From JBKBIP01 sp046297495 (lineage in GTDB: Bacteria > Planctomycetota > Planctomycetia > Gemmatales > Gemmataceae), in the NCBI GenBank assembly GCA_046297495.1, contig JBKBIP010000033.1:1-61463 (forward strand): a stretch of DNA of 61,463 bases, given 5' to 3'. The translations under genes and the position numbers were made by a program. The first letter of the stretch is position 1. Every line of letters starts with the position of its first letter. The notes under the pieces are model-generated. The model made no database searches. It saw only the letters and a program-made list of their open reading frames with translations, and was not told the DNA's origin. Below are positions 26,641 through 35,773 of this stretch, in pieces.

Positions 26641-27581
26641 AACCGCGCTACTGGCTTCTCGGCACACTGGTCCTGCTGCTGATCGTGTATCTGCTCAGCG
26701 GCATCACGCAGATTCAACCGGGGGAACGGGGCGTGGTGCGCCGCCTGGGGCGCGTGGTGGCCACGCCGGGACCGGGCTTGTGGATCGGCTTCCCCTGGGG
26801 CATCGACCGGGTGGACCGCATTCCGGTCAACCTGGTTCGCCGCGTGACGGTCGGCTATCAACCGGAGGCGGACAACATATACGGCATGACACCCGCTGGC
26901 CAGTTACTCACTGGTGATCATAACCTGGTCAATGTGCAGGTGGTGATTCATTATGCCGTCCGCGAGGATGAAGTGGAAAATTTCCTGGTGCAAGGGGACC
27001 AAGCGGATGGCCTGGTGGCCCGCGCCGCCGAGTCGGTGCTGACGGAGTGGGTCGCCCGCCGTACCATCGATGACGTCATCATCACTAGCAAGGGGGGCCT
27101 GGAAAATTGGCTCGTCGCCCGTACTCAGGAACGGATCGAACCGTACCAATTGGGCATCGACGTGCAGGCCGCCAGCGTCGCGCACTTGCTCCCCCCCGAT
27201 GAAGTCAAGTCGGCTTTCGACGAGGTGACGCGCGAACAGACGGCCATTCTCACGCGCGAGCACCAAGCCCAACAGGAAGCCGACCGCATTCGCCGCGACG
27301 CTCAGGCCGACCGATTTCGTCTGCAACAGGAAACCGCCGTTTATGTGAATAACAAATTGAAACTGGCCCAAGTGGATGTGGACACGTTTGCCAATCGTTT
27401 GTCACAGTATCAACGTCTCAAACAAGACAATCCTGATTTCCTCAACGCCCTGTGGCGTCAAGAAATGGGCAAGCTCCTGGCCCGCCTCAAGGAAACCGGC
27501 CGCCTCGACCTGCTCGACAATCACCTTGGCCCCGACGGCTTGGACATCACCCATTTCGCCGAGGTGGGGCGGAAGAAGTAA
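26637..27581 (+). CDS. HflK-like SPFH membrane protein
   Basis: A 314-residue SPFH protein with one N-terminal membrane helix (YWLLGTLVLLLIVYLLSG). IQPGERGVVRRLGRVVATPG (about 22-41) and GLWIGFPWGIDRVDRIPVN open the SPFH domain. GDHNLVNVQVVIHYAVREDE (about 97-116) is the HflK-type strand pair, and VTREQTAILTREHQAQQEAD starts the coiled coil near 200. It closely parallels the C-terminal half of the upstream ATPase fusion, which suggests that half arose by duplication of this type of gene or a shared ancestor. It overlaps the HflC-like gene by ATGA with GGGGAGG upstream, so expression is coupled. The exact partner protease or target is unknown. Confidence 0.88.
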   Translation: MKPRYWLLGTLVLLLIVYLLSGITQIQPGERGVVRRLGRVVATPGPGLWIGFPWGIDRVDRIPVNLVRRVTVGYQPEADNIYGMTPAGQLLTGDHNLVNVQVVIHYAVREDEVENFLVQGDQADGLVARAAESVLTEWVARRTIDDVIITSKGGLENWLVARTQERIEPYQLGIDVQAASVAHLLPPDEVKSAFDEVTREQTAILTREHQAQQEADRIRRDAQADRFRLQQETAVYVNNKLKLAQVDVDTFANRLSQYQRLKQDNPDFLNALWRQEMGKLLARLKETGRLDLLDNHLGPDGLDITHFAEVGRKK

Positions 27582-27646
27582 AAGAGGGGGGACATCAGGA
27601 ATTTCGGCTCCGAGAGTGGTTTCATGACCGACTCTTTAGGTGTCTA

Positions 27647-28333
27647 TTAATAGTCACCTCCTGCCAGCCGCTCGTACACCGCCTTCGGTACGTGGGCCAG
27701 GTTGGGAGCGGTCCAGTCGGCCTGGGTGAGGCGGTCGGCGGGGAAGCTAGTGGTGAGGGCCAAGCACCAGGCGCCGGCAGCCTTGGCGGCGGCCACGCCG
27801 TTGATGGCATCCTCGATCACGAGACATTGATCCGGCGGTAGGTCGAGCAGCTGGGCGGCGGCCAGGAAGATGTCGGGGGCGGGCTTCTTCCGTTGCACCT
27901 CGCTGCCATCGACCAAGGCGTCGAAATCGGCGGGCGTCAGGCGCAGAACATGCAAGTTCCCTTCGACTTTGATGTGATCGGCGCTGCTGGCCACCGCGCG
28001 TTTCAAGCCGCGCCGTTTGCACTCGTCGAGAAACGTATAAACTCCCGGCAATGGTTGCAAACGGCCTTGAATGGTTTCCAGATAGATTTGATAGATGCGT
28101 GCCTTGGCCGCGTCGGTGTCGATATGTAGTCCATACTTGGCCGCGATCCCCGCGATGAAGCTGGATTCGCCGGCGCCGACGAATGGGTCAAAATCATGCT
28201 GATCCATCTGAAAGCCTTGCTCGGCGAAATAGCGCCGCGAGGCTTCCTTGATGAAGGGGAGCGAATCCACCAACACGCCGTCCATGTCGAAAATGACGCC
28301 GTGCAATCGTCCATTCGTGGATGTCGGTGCCAT
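27647..28333 (-). CDS. HAD-superfamily phosphatase, beta-phosphoglucomutase-like
   Basis: A 228-residue HAD hydrolase of the beta-phosphoglucomutase/phosphoglycolate phosphatase subgroup (cap type I). Motif I is DMDGVLVDS (residues 16-24, nucleophile Asp16, acid/base Asp18). Motif II is in VASSADH (about 117-123). Motif III is the Lys of EVQRKKPAPDIFL, and motif IV is CLVIEDAINGVAAAKAAG (about 180-197). The helical cap (about 25-100) contains the variable substrate loop. ATG 28333 is preceded by AAGGAAGCAGG. It probably dephosphorylates or mutates a small phosphorylated sugar; the substrate cannot be told. It is convergent with the SPFH operon. Confidence 0.88.
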   Translation of the reverse strand: MAPTSTNGRLHGVIFDMDGVLVDSLPFIKEASRRYFAEQGFQMDQHDFDPFVGAGESSFIAGIAAKYGLHIDTDAAKARIYQIYLETIQGRLQPLPGVYTFLDECKRRGLKRAVASSADHIKVEGNLHVLRLTPADFDALVDGSEVQRKKPAPDIFLAAAQLLDLPPDQCLVIEDAINGVAAAKAAGAWCLALTTSFPADRLTQADWTAPNLAHVPKAVYERLAGGDY

Positions 28334-28466
28334 AGTCCTGCTTCCTTTGGTCGATGGCCCACGTGAATCCTAGCGATGATCGGAAAAGGGAAGAGGTGTG
28401 TTCGTCTTCCGTGGACTCCCCCTAAGCGGGGACCTGCCGGCCCCCACTCGCCTGGGCGGATCGTTG

Positions 28467-29918
28467 CTAAGCTAACATTTTCCGCACGATCTCGCCATGC
28501 ACGTCGGTTAGGCGGAAGTCACGGCCTTGGAAGCGGAAAGTGAGCTTCTTGTGATCGAGGCCGAGCAGGTGCAGCACGGTGGCTTGCAAGTCGTGGATGT
28601 GGACGCGGTCTTCGACGGCAGCGAAACCAAATTCATCGGTGACGCCCAAGTCGAAGCCGGCCTTGACGCCGCCGCCGGCCAGCCACATGGTATAAGCGTC
28701 GATGTGGTGATTGCGGCCGATGGTGCCGCGTACTTCCCCCATCGGCGTGCGGCCAAACTCGCCCCCCCAGATCACCAGGGTTTCATCGAGCAAGCCGCGT
28801 TGCTTCAAGTCCTTGACCAGGGCGGCACAGGGTTGGTCCACGTCCCGGCACACCCGGTCGAGGCCCCCTTCCAAATCTTGACCGCCGCCGCCGTGATGGT
28901 CCCAATCGGTATGGTACAGCTGGATGAAGCGAACCCCCCGTTCCACCAGCCGGCGGGCCAGCAAGCAGTTGTTGGCGAACGACGGCTTGCCGGGCGTGGC
29001 GCCGTACAGGGCCAGGGTCTTGGGGCTTTCACCGGCAATGTCCATCAACTCCGGGGCGCTGGTCTGCATGCGATAGGCCATCTCGTAGGAAGCGATGCGC
29101 GTGGCGATTTCCGGGTCCCCCGTGTCGATGAGGCGAGCATTGTTGAGATCGCGCATCACATCCAGGGCTTGCCGTTGTCGGTCGGGGGTGATGCCGGTCG
29201 GGTTGGTCAGGTTCAGGATAGGCTCGCCGCTGGTGCGGAACGGCACCCCTTGATAGGTGGTGGGCAAGAAGCCGCTCCCCCACAGCCCCGCCCCGCCGCG
29301 CGGCCCGCGCGGTCCCGACTGCAAGACGACGAAACCGGGCAGGTTGTGCGATTCACTCCCCAAGCCATACGTCACCCATGCCCCCATGCTGGGCCGGCCA
29401 AACTGCGGCGAGCCGCTGTTGGTGAACAGTTTGGCGGGGCCGTGGTTGAAGACGTTCGTTTGCAGCGAACGGATGATGGTGATGTCATCGGCGATGCTGG
29501 CGATGTGCGGCAAGCAAGAGGAAATATAAGTGCCGTGCCGGCCATGCCGGGCAAACTGGCGCTTCGTAGCCAGCAGTTTCGGCCGTTCCTTGGTGAACGA
29601 AGACATGAAGGCGAAGCGCTTCCCCTTGATGAACGATTCGGGGATCGGCTGATCATGCAGCTTTTGCAGCTCCGGCTTGTACTCGAACAATTCCAGCTGG
29701 CTGGGACCGCCGGCCATGAAGAGGAAGATGACGCTTTTGGCCTTGGCGGCGTGGTGCGACTGTTTGGGGGCCATCGGATTGACGAAGCGCTCTGGCCGAG
29801 CCGCCGACGCCGGCTTGTCGGCCAGCAGCGAGCTTAGGGCCATCGTCCCGACACCCAAGGCGCATTGGCCGAAGAAATGCCGGCGCGTTTGTAACAGCAA
29901 GGGATCGGTGCAATTCAT
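28467..29918 (-). CDS. DUF1501 twin-arginine exported protein
   Basis: A 483-residue DUF1501 protein of the alkaline-phosphatase/sulfatase-like fold, one of a large planctomycete family. The signal segment has RRHFFGQ (TAT consensus S/T-R-R-x-F-x) followed by a hydrophobic stretch. FMAGGPSQLELFEYKP (about 66-81) is the usual first block and GGEFGRTPMGEV (about 392-403) the conserved C-terminal block, followed by GRNHHIDAYTMWLAGG. ATG 29918 is placed by GGGGAG 5 bases upstream. It is directly preceded on the same strand (39 bp) by the DUF1553/PSCyt1 gene 29958-32498, the standard planctomycete pair. Enzymatic function is unproven; the metal-binding fold suggests a secreted hydrolase. Confidence 0.9.
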   Translation of the reverse strand: MNCTDPLLLQTRRHFFGQCALGVGTMALSSLLADKPASAARPERFVNPMAPKQSHHAAKAKSVIFLFMAGGPSQLELFEYKPELQKLHDQPIPESFIKGKRFAFMSSFTKERPKLLATKRQFARHGRHGTYISSCLPHIASIADDITIIRSLQTNVFNHGPAKLFTNSGSPQFGRPSMGAWVTYGLGSESHNLPGFVVLQSGPRGPRGGAGLWGSGFLPTTYQGVPFRTSGEPILNLTNPTGITPDRQRQALDVMRDLNNARLIDTGDPEIATRIASYEMAYRMQTSAPELMDIAGESPKTLALYGATPGKPSFANNCLLARRLVERGVRFIQLYHTDWDHHGGGGQDLEGGLDRVCRDVDQPCAALVKDLKQRGLLDETLVIWGGEFGRTPMGEVRGTIGRNHHIDAYTMWLAGGGVKAGFDLGVTDEFGFAAVEDRVHIHDLQATVLHLLGLDHKKLTFRFQGRDFRLTDVHGEIVRKMLA

Positions 29919-29957
29919 GGTGGCTCCCCTTCGGGTAGTGACTTCAAACGGTGAATG

Positions 29958-32498
29958 TCATTCCCGGGTAATAAACTCATCCACATTCATCAGCACGCGG
30001 GCGACCATGATCCACGCGGCGCGGTCGGCGGCTTGGGTCCCTTCGGGCAGGTTCGACGGCAGCAGCGCGGCGGCGTCTTGGGGCGCTTTCGCGAAGCTGG
30101 CCCGTTGTTGTTCCAGGAAGCCGTGCAATCGGCTCAGCTCGAAGGAGCGCGGCGGGCGCGACAGACACAACCGAAAAGCCTGTGTCAAGCGTTCCGCATC
30201 GGTGAACTTGGGATTCTGGAGCACGCGCTCGGCCAAGCCTTGGGCGCATTCCAGATACGCTTGATCGTTGAGCAGCGTCAGCGCCTGCAACGGCGTGTTG
30301 GAACGGGTGCGACGCGTGCAGGTGCTGTTGGCGTCCGGGGCGTCGAAGACGGTCAAGCCCGGATGCGGGGCCGAGCGCCAGAAATACGTGTACATGCCGC
30401 GCCGGTAGCGGTTGGGGCCGGTGTCGGCTTTCCAGTTCTTGTTGACCTGCGTGAAGGCATACACACCGTCGGGCTGCGGCGGAAAGACGCTCGGCCCACC
30501 GATCGCGGGATGCAGCAGGCCGCTGGCCGCCAGTGCCACATCGCGGACAATCTCCGCCTCCAGACGCAGCCGGTTTTGCCGGGCCAACAGCAGGTTGCGG
30601 GCGTCGATGGCTTCCAGCTCCGGGCGGTGCTGCGACGCTTGCCGGTAGGTCGCCGACGTGACGATCAGCCGGTGCATGGTCTTCATGCTCCACTTTTGCC
30701 GGATGAATTCGGTCGCCAACCAATCGAGCAGCTCCGGATGCGTGGGCAAGGTCCCCTGCGTGCCGAAGTCGTTTTCCGTTTCGACGATCCCCACGCCGAA
30801 ATAGCGCTGCCAGAAGCGATTCATGGTCACGCGTGCCGTCAGCGGATTATCGGGATCGACCAGCCAGCGCGCCAAGGTCAGCCGATTGCCAGCGTACGGC
30901 TCCGGCAACGGATGCAAGACGGACGGAACCCCCGCCTGGACCGCGATCCCCTTGCGCGTGAAATCCCCTTGGATAAGCACGTTGGTCACGCGCGGCGTGG
31001 AACGCTGCCGCAAGACCATCGTGGTGACAATCGTGGGTTCAGCCGCCTTGAGCTGAGCGATGCGTTGCCAGGTATTCAGCCGGAGCCGCACTCCTAGGGC
31101 GTGGGCCGCCGGCGCGAACGGCAAGGGTTGCGCGAAGCCGGCGGCGATGTGTTGGATCTGCTCGCTTTGCCGGTAGAAATCCAGTAAGATCGCCGTCTGT
31201 TCCGACGAGCGGCCATTCTCCGGGATTTCCAGCAGCTCTTGAATGTCGGCGGGCAAGGTCTTGCGTGTCGCGCTTGATAGCTTTTCTTCCCAACGCAGCA
31301 GGCCGGCCAGGGAGGTGTTGTCGAAGGTCTTGAGGACTTTTTCCAGCTCCTTGACCTCGGCTTGAATCTGTTTGGCCTTCTGCTGCTCGGCGGCGCTGGC
31401 CAGTGACAGCGTTGGTTCATCATCTTGGTTGAGGAAGTCGAACAGCTGGTAGTATTCACGCTGCGAGATGGGATCGAACTTGTGGTCATGGCACTGAGCG
31501 CAAGCGATGGTCAGCCCCAGATAGACGGTGCCGGTCGTGTTGACGCGATCTACCACCGCTTCGACGCGGAACATCTCGACATCGATCCCTCCTTCTTGAT
31601 TGATGAGGGTGTTACGGTGGAAGCCGGTGGCGATTTGCTGTTCGATGTTGGGATTCGGCAGCAAATCCCCGGCCAGCTGCTCGATGGTGAACTGATCGAA
31701 CGGCACATCGCGGTTGAAGGCGTCGATGACCCAATCGCGGTATTTCCAGATGCTGCGCGGGCCGTCGATGGTGTAGCCGCTGGAGTCGGCGTAGCGGGCC
31801 AGGTCCAGCCAATGCCGGCCCCAGCGCTCGCCATAATGCGGCGAGGCCAACAGCCGATCCACTAGCCGTTCGTAGGCGTCGGGCCGGCTGTCGTTGACGA
31901 ACGCCTCTACTTCGGCAGGGGTCGGCGGCAAACCGGTCAAATCCAGACTCAGCCGGCGAATGAGCGTGATGCGATCCGCTTCTGGCGACGGCGTGAGCCC
32001 TTCTTTTTCCAACCGGGCCAGGATGAAATAGTCAATCGGATTGCGCGGCCAAGCTGGATGCTTCACCGCCGGCAATTTGGGCCGCGCCGGTTTCTGAAAC
32101 GCCCAATGGCTGCTCTTGGGCGCCGTGATCCCTTGGGCCACTTCATCGGCGGGGGCCTTGGCTCCTTGATCGATCCAGGCCTTCAGCGTGGCAATTTGCT
32201 GGGTTGTCAAGCGTTCGCCGCTCGGCGGCATGACGGCGGCATCCTGGGTGCCGGTGACAGCGTGGATCAGCTTGCTTTGCTGGCTATCCCCGGGCACCAG
32301 ACCAGGGCCGGAGTTTCCCCCTTCCCGGATGGCCGCGGCGGTATCCACGCGCAGCCCGGAACGCTGCTTCTGCGGGCCGTGGCAGGCATGGCAATGCTTC
32401 GCCAGAATCGGCTTCACGTCCCGGACGTAATCGACCGGCTCCGCCGCCGCCAGCGACCCAACCCACAGACTCAACGGCACGATAACGATACGCTTCAT
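29958..32498 (-). CDS. PSCyt1/DUF1549/DUF1553 protein with c-type heme site
   Basis: An 846-residue exported protein of the planctomycete PSCyt1-DUF1549-DUF1553 architecture. A signal peptide (MKRIVIVPLSLWVGSLAAAE) is followed by the heme motif CHACH at 36-40 within VKPILAKHCHACHGPQK. DUF1549 occupies about 140-330 (NPIDYFILARLEKEGL, SGYTIDGPRSIWKYRDWVID), and DUF1553 about 500-760 (LTARVTMNRFWQRYFGVGIVE, TSATYRQASQHRPE). The last part holds NDQAYLECAQGLAERVL. ATG 32498 is preferred to ATG 32528 because it fits the signal peptide; the upstream 10 residues are unlike one. Members probably bind heme and act in electron transfer or polysaccharide-related work in the periplasm, but this is not proven. 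The DUF1501 gene follows 39 bp downstream. Confidence 0.88.
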   Translation of the reverse strand: MKRIVIVPLSLWVGSLAAAEPVDYVRDVKPILAKHCHACHGPQKQRSGLRVDTAAAIREGGNSGPGLVPGDSQQSKLIHAVTGTQDAAVMPPSGERLTTQQIATLKAWIDQGAKAPADEVAQGITAPKSSHWAFQKPARPKLPAVKHPAWPRNPIDYFILARLEKEGLTPSPEADRITLIRRLSLDLTGLPPTPAEVEAFVNDSRPDAYERLVDRLLASPHYGERWGRHWLDLARYADSSGYTIDGPRSIWKYRDWVIDAFNRDVPFDQFTIEQLAGDLLPNPNIEQQIATGFHRNTLINQEGGIDVEMFRVEAVVDRVNTTGTVYLGLTIACAQCHDHKFDPISQREYYQLFDFLNQDDEPTLSLASAAEQQKAKQIQAEVKELEKVLKTFDNTSLAGLLRWEEKLSSATRKTLPADIQELLEIPENGRSSEQTAILLDFYRQSEQIQHIAAGFAQPLPFAPAAHALGVRLRLNTWQRIAQLKAAEPTIVTTMVLRQRSTPRVTNVLIQGDFTRKGIAVQAGVPSVLHPLPEPYAGNRLTLARWLVDPDNPLTARVTMNRFWQRYFGVGIVETENDFGTQGTLPTHPELLDWLATEFIRQKWSMKTMHRLIVTSATYRQASQHRPELEAIDARNLLLARQNRLRLEAEIVRDVALAASGLLHPAIGGPSVFPPQPDGVYAFTQVNKNWKADTGPNRYRRGMYTYFWRSAPHPGLTVFDAPDANSTCTRRTRSNTPLQALTLLNDQAYLECAQGLAERVLQNPKFTDAERLTQAFRLCLSRPPRSFELSRLHGFLEQQRASFAKAPQDAAALLPSNLPEGTQAADRAAWIMVARVLMNVDEFITRE

Positions 32499-32685
32499 CG
32501 GCAAGCTCGTGATGCGTGGTGATGACAAGCGGCTCGGTCCCTATGGCCTCGGAACCCAGCCCCCCTGCACGGTAGGCGGGAATCACGTTCCCGGTTCATG
32601 GATGGACCAGCGGGCGCAGTCTCAGCGGCCAACCCGACTTATACGATACCCGATTCCAAACGGGATGCAAGCAAAAAGCACGGCC

Positions 32686-32768
32686 AAAAAAGGGGACGCG
32701 ACTCGTATTTGTTGATGAAGCGGGGCGGAAGCGGATAACCAGCGAAATCGAGTCGCGTCCCCTTTTTT
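32686..32768. repeat. Palindromic repeat family, copy A (83 bp)
   Basis: Perfect 20-bp arms (start AAAAAAGGGGACGCGACTCG) enclose 43 bp. The interior agrees with copy B at all but about one base (A/G). It lies in the 464-bp stretch 32499-32962 between the divergent genes DUF1553 and the ligase, which has nothing else recognisable apart from copy B and the ribosome binding site GAGGAG before 32963. The third copy at 13999-14040 keeps only about 13 bp of each arm. Confidence 0.92.
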
Positions 32769-32870
32769 ACCTCCGGGGTGTGCAGCTGCAAAGTAGGTGG
32801 AAAATAAGTATCCTGAATGCCATCGGGAATGGGACCCGGAAAATCCTTCTTGCAACTTTATCAGAGGAAG

Positions 32871-32951
32871 AAAAGGGGACGCGACTCGTATTTGTTGATG
32901 GAGCGGGGCGGAAGCGGATAACCAGCGAAATCGAGTCGCGTCCCCTTTTTT
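32871..32951. repeat. Palindromic repeat family, copy B (81 bp)
   Basis: Second long copy, 102 bp after copy A and in the same orientation. Arms AAAAGGGGACGCGACTCG and CGAGTCGCGTCCCCTTTT are perfect over 18 bp, and the interior includes GTTGATGGAGCGGGGCGGAA and AACCAGCGAAAT, one base different from A. It ends 11 bases before the ligase start codon, so the hairpin sits in the leader of that gene. The A/T flanks resemble a bidirectional terminator hairpin. Confidence 0.92.
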
Positions 32952-32962
32952 GAGGAGCAGCC

Positions 32963-35650
32963 ATGACGGTTAAGATGCGGTCGCTCGATCCGTTCTTTCG
33001 TCCGGCCACGGTGGCGGTCATCGGGGCCAGTGGGACGCCAGGGAGCGTCGGCCATATCCTGATGCGCAACCTGATGGAGAATCCGTTTGGCGGCATTGTC
33101 TATCCCGTCAATCCCAAGCGACGCAGCGTGCTGGGGGTGCATTGTTATCCCCATCTGTCGGCGGTGCCGTTGCCGGTGGAATTGGCGGTCATCGCCACGC
33201 CAGCGGCCAGCGTGCCGGCGATGGTCGAGGATTGCGTCGGCCACGGTGTCAAGGCAGCCATCATCATCAGCGCCGGCTTTTCCGAGCTGGGCCAGGAGGG
33301 ACGCGCCCTGGAAGACCGGATTCGTCGTACCGCGCAGGGACGGCTGCGAATCATCGGGCCGAACTGTCTGGGCGTCATCCATCCGCCCAGCAACCTCAAC
33401 GCCAGCTTCGCCCACACCATGGCCCAGCCCGGGCGGATTGCCCTGCTGAGTCAAAGCGGCGCCATTTGCACCTCCATCCTCGATTGGGCGCGGCAAAAGC
33501 ATTTTGGGTTCAGCGGCTTCGTCAGCGTCGGGGCCATGCTCGATGTCGATTTCGCCGATCTGCTCGATTATTTCGGCGACGATCCGCACACGCAGAGCAT
33601 CATTTTGTACATGGAATCCATCGGCGACGTGCGCGGCTTCCTGAGCGCGGCGCGGAGCGTGGCGCGGGCCAAGACGGTGATCGTCATCAAGTCGGGCCGG
33701 CATGAGGCGGGGGCCAAGGCGGCGGCCTCGCACACTGGCGCCTTGGCGGGCAGCGATGCCGTCTATGATACTGCCTTTCGCCGGGCCGGCGTGCTGCGCG
33801 TGGCAAACTTCCGCGACCTGTTCAACATGGCCGAGATTCTCGCCCTGCAACCGCCGCCGCGCGGGCCAGCGCTGGCCATCATCACCAACGCCGGCGGGCC
33901 GGGGGTGATGGCCACCGACTATCTCATGACGCACGGCGGCGACCTGGCCACCCTCAACGCCGACACCCTGGCCGCCCTCAATGCCGTGCTGCCGCCGTTC
34001 TGGAGCCGCGCCAACCCGATTGACATTCTCGGCGACGCCACCCCGGAACGCTATCGGAAAGTGGTCGAGATTTGCGCCCACGAGCCCAGCATTCATGGGC
34101 TGCTCATCCTGCTGACGCCGCAAGCCATGACCGACCCCACCGCGACGGCCCGGCAATTGGTGCCGTTCGCCCATCTGGAGCGCAAGCCGATCCTGGCGTC
34201 GTGGATGGGGGGATCGGCGGTGACACCCGGACGCAACATTCTCAACGAGGCCGGCATTCCGACGTTTGATTCCCCGGAGGCCGCCATCCGCTCGTTCTTG
34301 CTCATGGTGCAGTATCGCCACAATCAGGAGATGTTGTACCAAACCCCCGAAGCCTTGCCAGAAGATTGGCAACCGGAGACAGACACGGTGAAGCACGTGC
34401 TGGCCAAAGCGCGTCAAACCCAGCGCACATTGTTGACGGAAGCTGAGGCCAAGGAGGTGCTGGCCGCCTATGGCGTCGCCGTAGCGCCGACTATCCCGGC
34501 CAAAACCGCCGACGAGGCCGTGCAAGTGGCCGGGCAACTTGGCTATCCGGTGGTCCTCAAGCTCCTCTCCGAAGTCATCACCCACAAGACCGACGTGGGG
34601 GGCGTGCAGCTCAATCTAGCCAACGAAGCAGCGGTGCGGACGGCGTTTCAAACAATTCAAGAGAATCTGGCCACGCGCCATCCCGACGTGCCGTTTGAAG
34701 GTGTCACAGTACAGCCTATGATAACGGACAAAGGCTTCGAGCTGATCGTGGGCAGCTCGGTCGATGTGCAATTCGGGCCGGTGATCCTGTTTGGGGCCGG
34801 CGGCATCATGGTGGAAGTGTTTCAAGATAGTGTCCTGGGTTTGCCACCATTGAACCGCGCCCTGGCCCGGCGCTTGATCGAGCGGACGCGCATTGCCAAA
34901 GCGTTGCGCGGCGTGCGGGGCATGAGGCCCGTCAACCTGGAAGCGCTGGAGATGCTGCTGGTGCGCTTCAGTCAACTGGTGGCCGACTTTCCCGATTTCC
35001 AAGAGATGGACATTAACCCGCTGCTGGCCACGCCGGAACGGGTGCTCGCCCTGGATGCCCGCATCATCCTAACGCCGCCGGACCTGCCCAACGACCAGAA
35101 ACCGCGCCTGGCCATCACGCCGTACCCCAATCAATATATCTCCACCTGGCGCATGGCCGATGGCACCGAAGTGCAAATTCGCCCGATTCGACCCGAGGAC
35201 GAGCCGCTCATCGTCGCGCTGCATGCCACGCATTCGCCGCACACCATCCGCCTGCGCTTCCATAGCATGGTCAAGGCGCTGTCCCACGAACAGCTGATTC
35301 GCCTTTGTCATCTCGATTACGACCGCGAAATGGGCTTGGCGGCGGTGCTTCGGGAAGGGGGCACCTCACGTATTCTCGGCGTATCGCGCTACTATCTCGA
35401 CCCGGAATCGGCAGTGGCCGAGTTCGCCATCGTGGTCGGTGATCCCTGGCAAGGCAAGGGGCTGGGCTGGCAGCTGCTCGACCGGCTCATCGCCGTGGCC
35501 CGCGAACGGGGCGTCCAACAGCTGGTCGGCGTCGTCCTCCGCGAAAATCGCTCCATGCTGCAAATGGCCGGCGAAATGGGCTTTTACACCCGACCCACCA
35601 AGGATGATGCGATCGTGGAAGTGGTGAAGGATTTGCAAGTGGGAGATTGA
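32963..35650 (+). CDS. Acetate-CoA ligase (ADP-forming)-like protein fused to GNAT acetyltransferase
   Basis: An 895-residue fusion in the order CoA-binding domain (about 8-135; FFRPATVAVIGASGTPGSVG), succinyl-CoA ligase-like domain (to about 460), ATP-grasp domain (about 475-700; ELGYPVVLKLLSEVITHKT in its early part) and C-terminal GNAT domain (about 725-890; DPWQGKGLGWQLLDRLIAVA carries the acetyl-CoA loop Q/R-x-x-G). This is the layout of the PatZ/Pka protein lysine acetyltransferase family. The ligase part keeps SHTGALAGSDAVYDTAF near 258, the region of the phosphorylated histidine in ADP-forming acyl-CoA ligases; PatZ is described as having lost ligase activity. So this member may retain catalysis as well as acetyl transfer. 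Start ATG 32963 follows GAGGAGCAGCC. Repeat copy B ends 11 bases upstream. Confidence 0.87.
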   Translation: MTVKMRSLDPFFRPATVAVIGASGTPGSVGHILMRNLMENPFGGIVYPVNPKRRSVLGVHCYPHLSAVPLPVELAVIATPAASVPAMVEDCVGHGVKAAIIISAGFSELGQEGRALEDRIRRTAQGRLRIIGPNCLGVIHPPSNLNASFAHTMAQPGRIALLSQSGAICTSILDWARQKHFGFSGFVSVGAMLDVDFADLLDYFGDDPHTQSIILYMESIGDVRGFLSAARSVARAKTVIVIKSGRHEAGAKAAASHTGALAGSDAVYDTAFRRAGVLRVANFRDLFNMAEILALQPPPRGPALAIITNAGGPGVMATDYLMTHGGDLATLNADTLAALNAVLPPFWSRANPIDILGDATPERYRKVVEICAHEPSIHGLLILLTPQAMTDPTATARQLVPFAHLERKPILASWMGGSAVTPGRNILNEAGIPTFDSPEAAIRSFLLMVQYRHNQEMLYQTPEALPEDWQPETDTVKHVLAKARQTQRTLLTEAEAKEVLAAYGVAVAPTIPAKTADEAVQVAGQLGYPVVLKLLSEVITHKTDVGGVQLNLANEAAVRTAFQTIQENLATRHPDVPFEGVTVQPMITDKGFELIVGSSVDVQFGPVILFGAGGIMVEVFQDSVLGLPPLNRALARRLIERTRIAKALRGVRGMRPVNLEALEMLLVRFSQLVADFPDFQEMDINPLLATPERVLALDARIILTPPDLPNDQKPRLAITPYPNQYISTWRMADGTEVQIRPIRPEDEPLIVALHATHSPHTIRLRFHSMVKALSHEQLIRLCHLDYDREMGLAAVLREGGTSRILGVSRYYLDPESAVAEFAIVVGDPWQGKGLGWQLLDRLIAVARERGVQQLVGVVLRENRSMLQMAGEMGFYTRPTKDDAIVEVVKDLQVGD

Positions 35651-35773
35651 TGGAGCCAGCGCGGCAGATCGTCCTCCTTCCGAGACCTTCCAGGGTTCGC
35701 GATAAGCCGGATGCGTCTTCCAGCCTGTCAGGTCTTGGCCGTTGAAGAGCGGGACTCAGGCGCCGAATCCTGG

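Noticed and set aside
28527..29837. 436-codon plus-strand frame over the DUF1501 gene
   Set aside because: Antisense shadow; the other strand has a clear DUF1501 protein with a twin-arginine signal and a good ribosome site.
32861..34585. 574-codon minus-strand frame opposite the ligase/GNAT gene
   Set aside because: Low complexity His/Gly/Arg-rich translation, antisense to an obvious protein family match.
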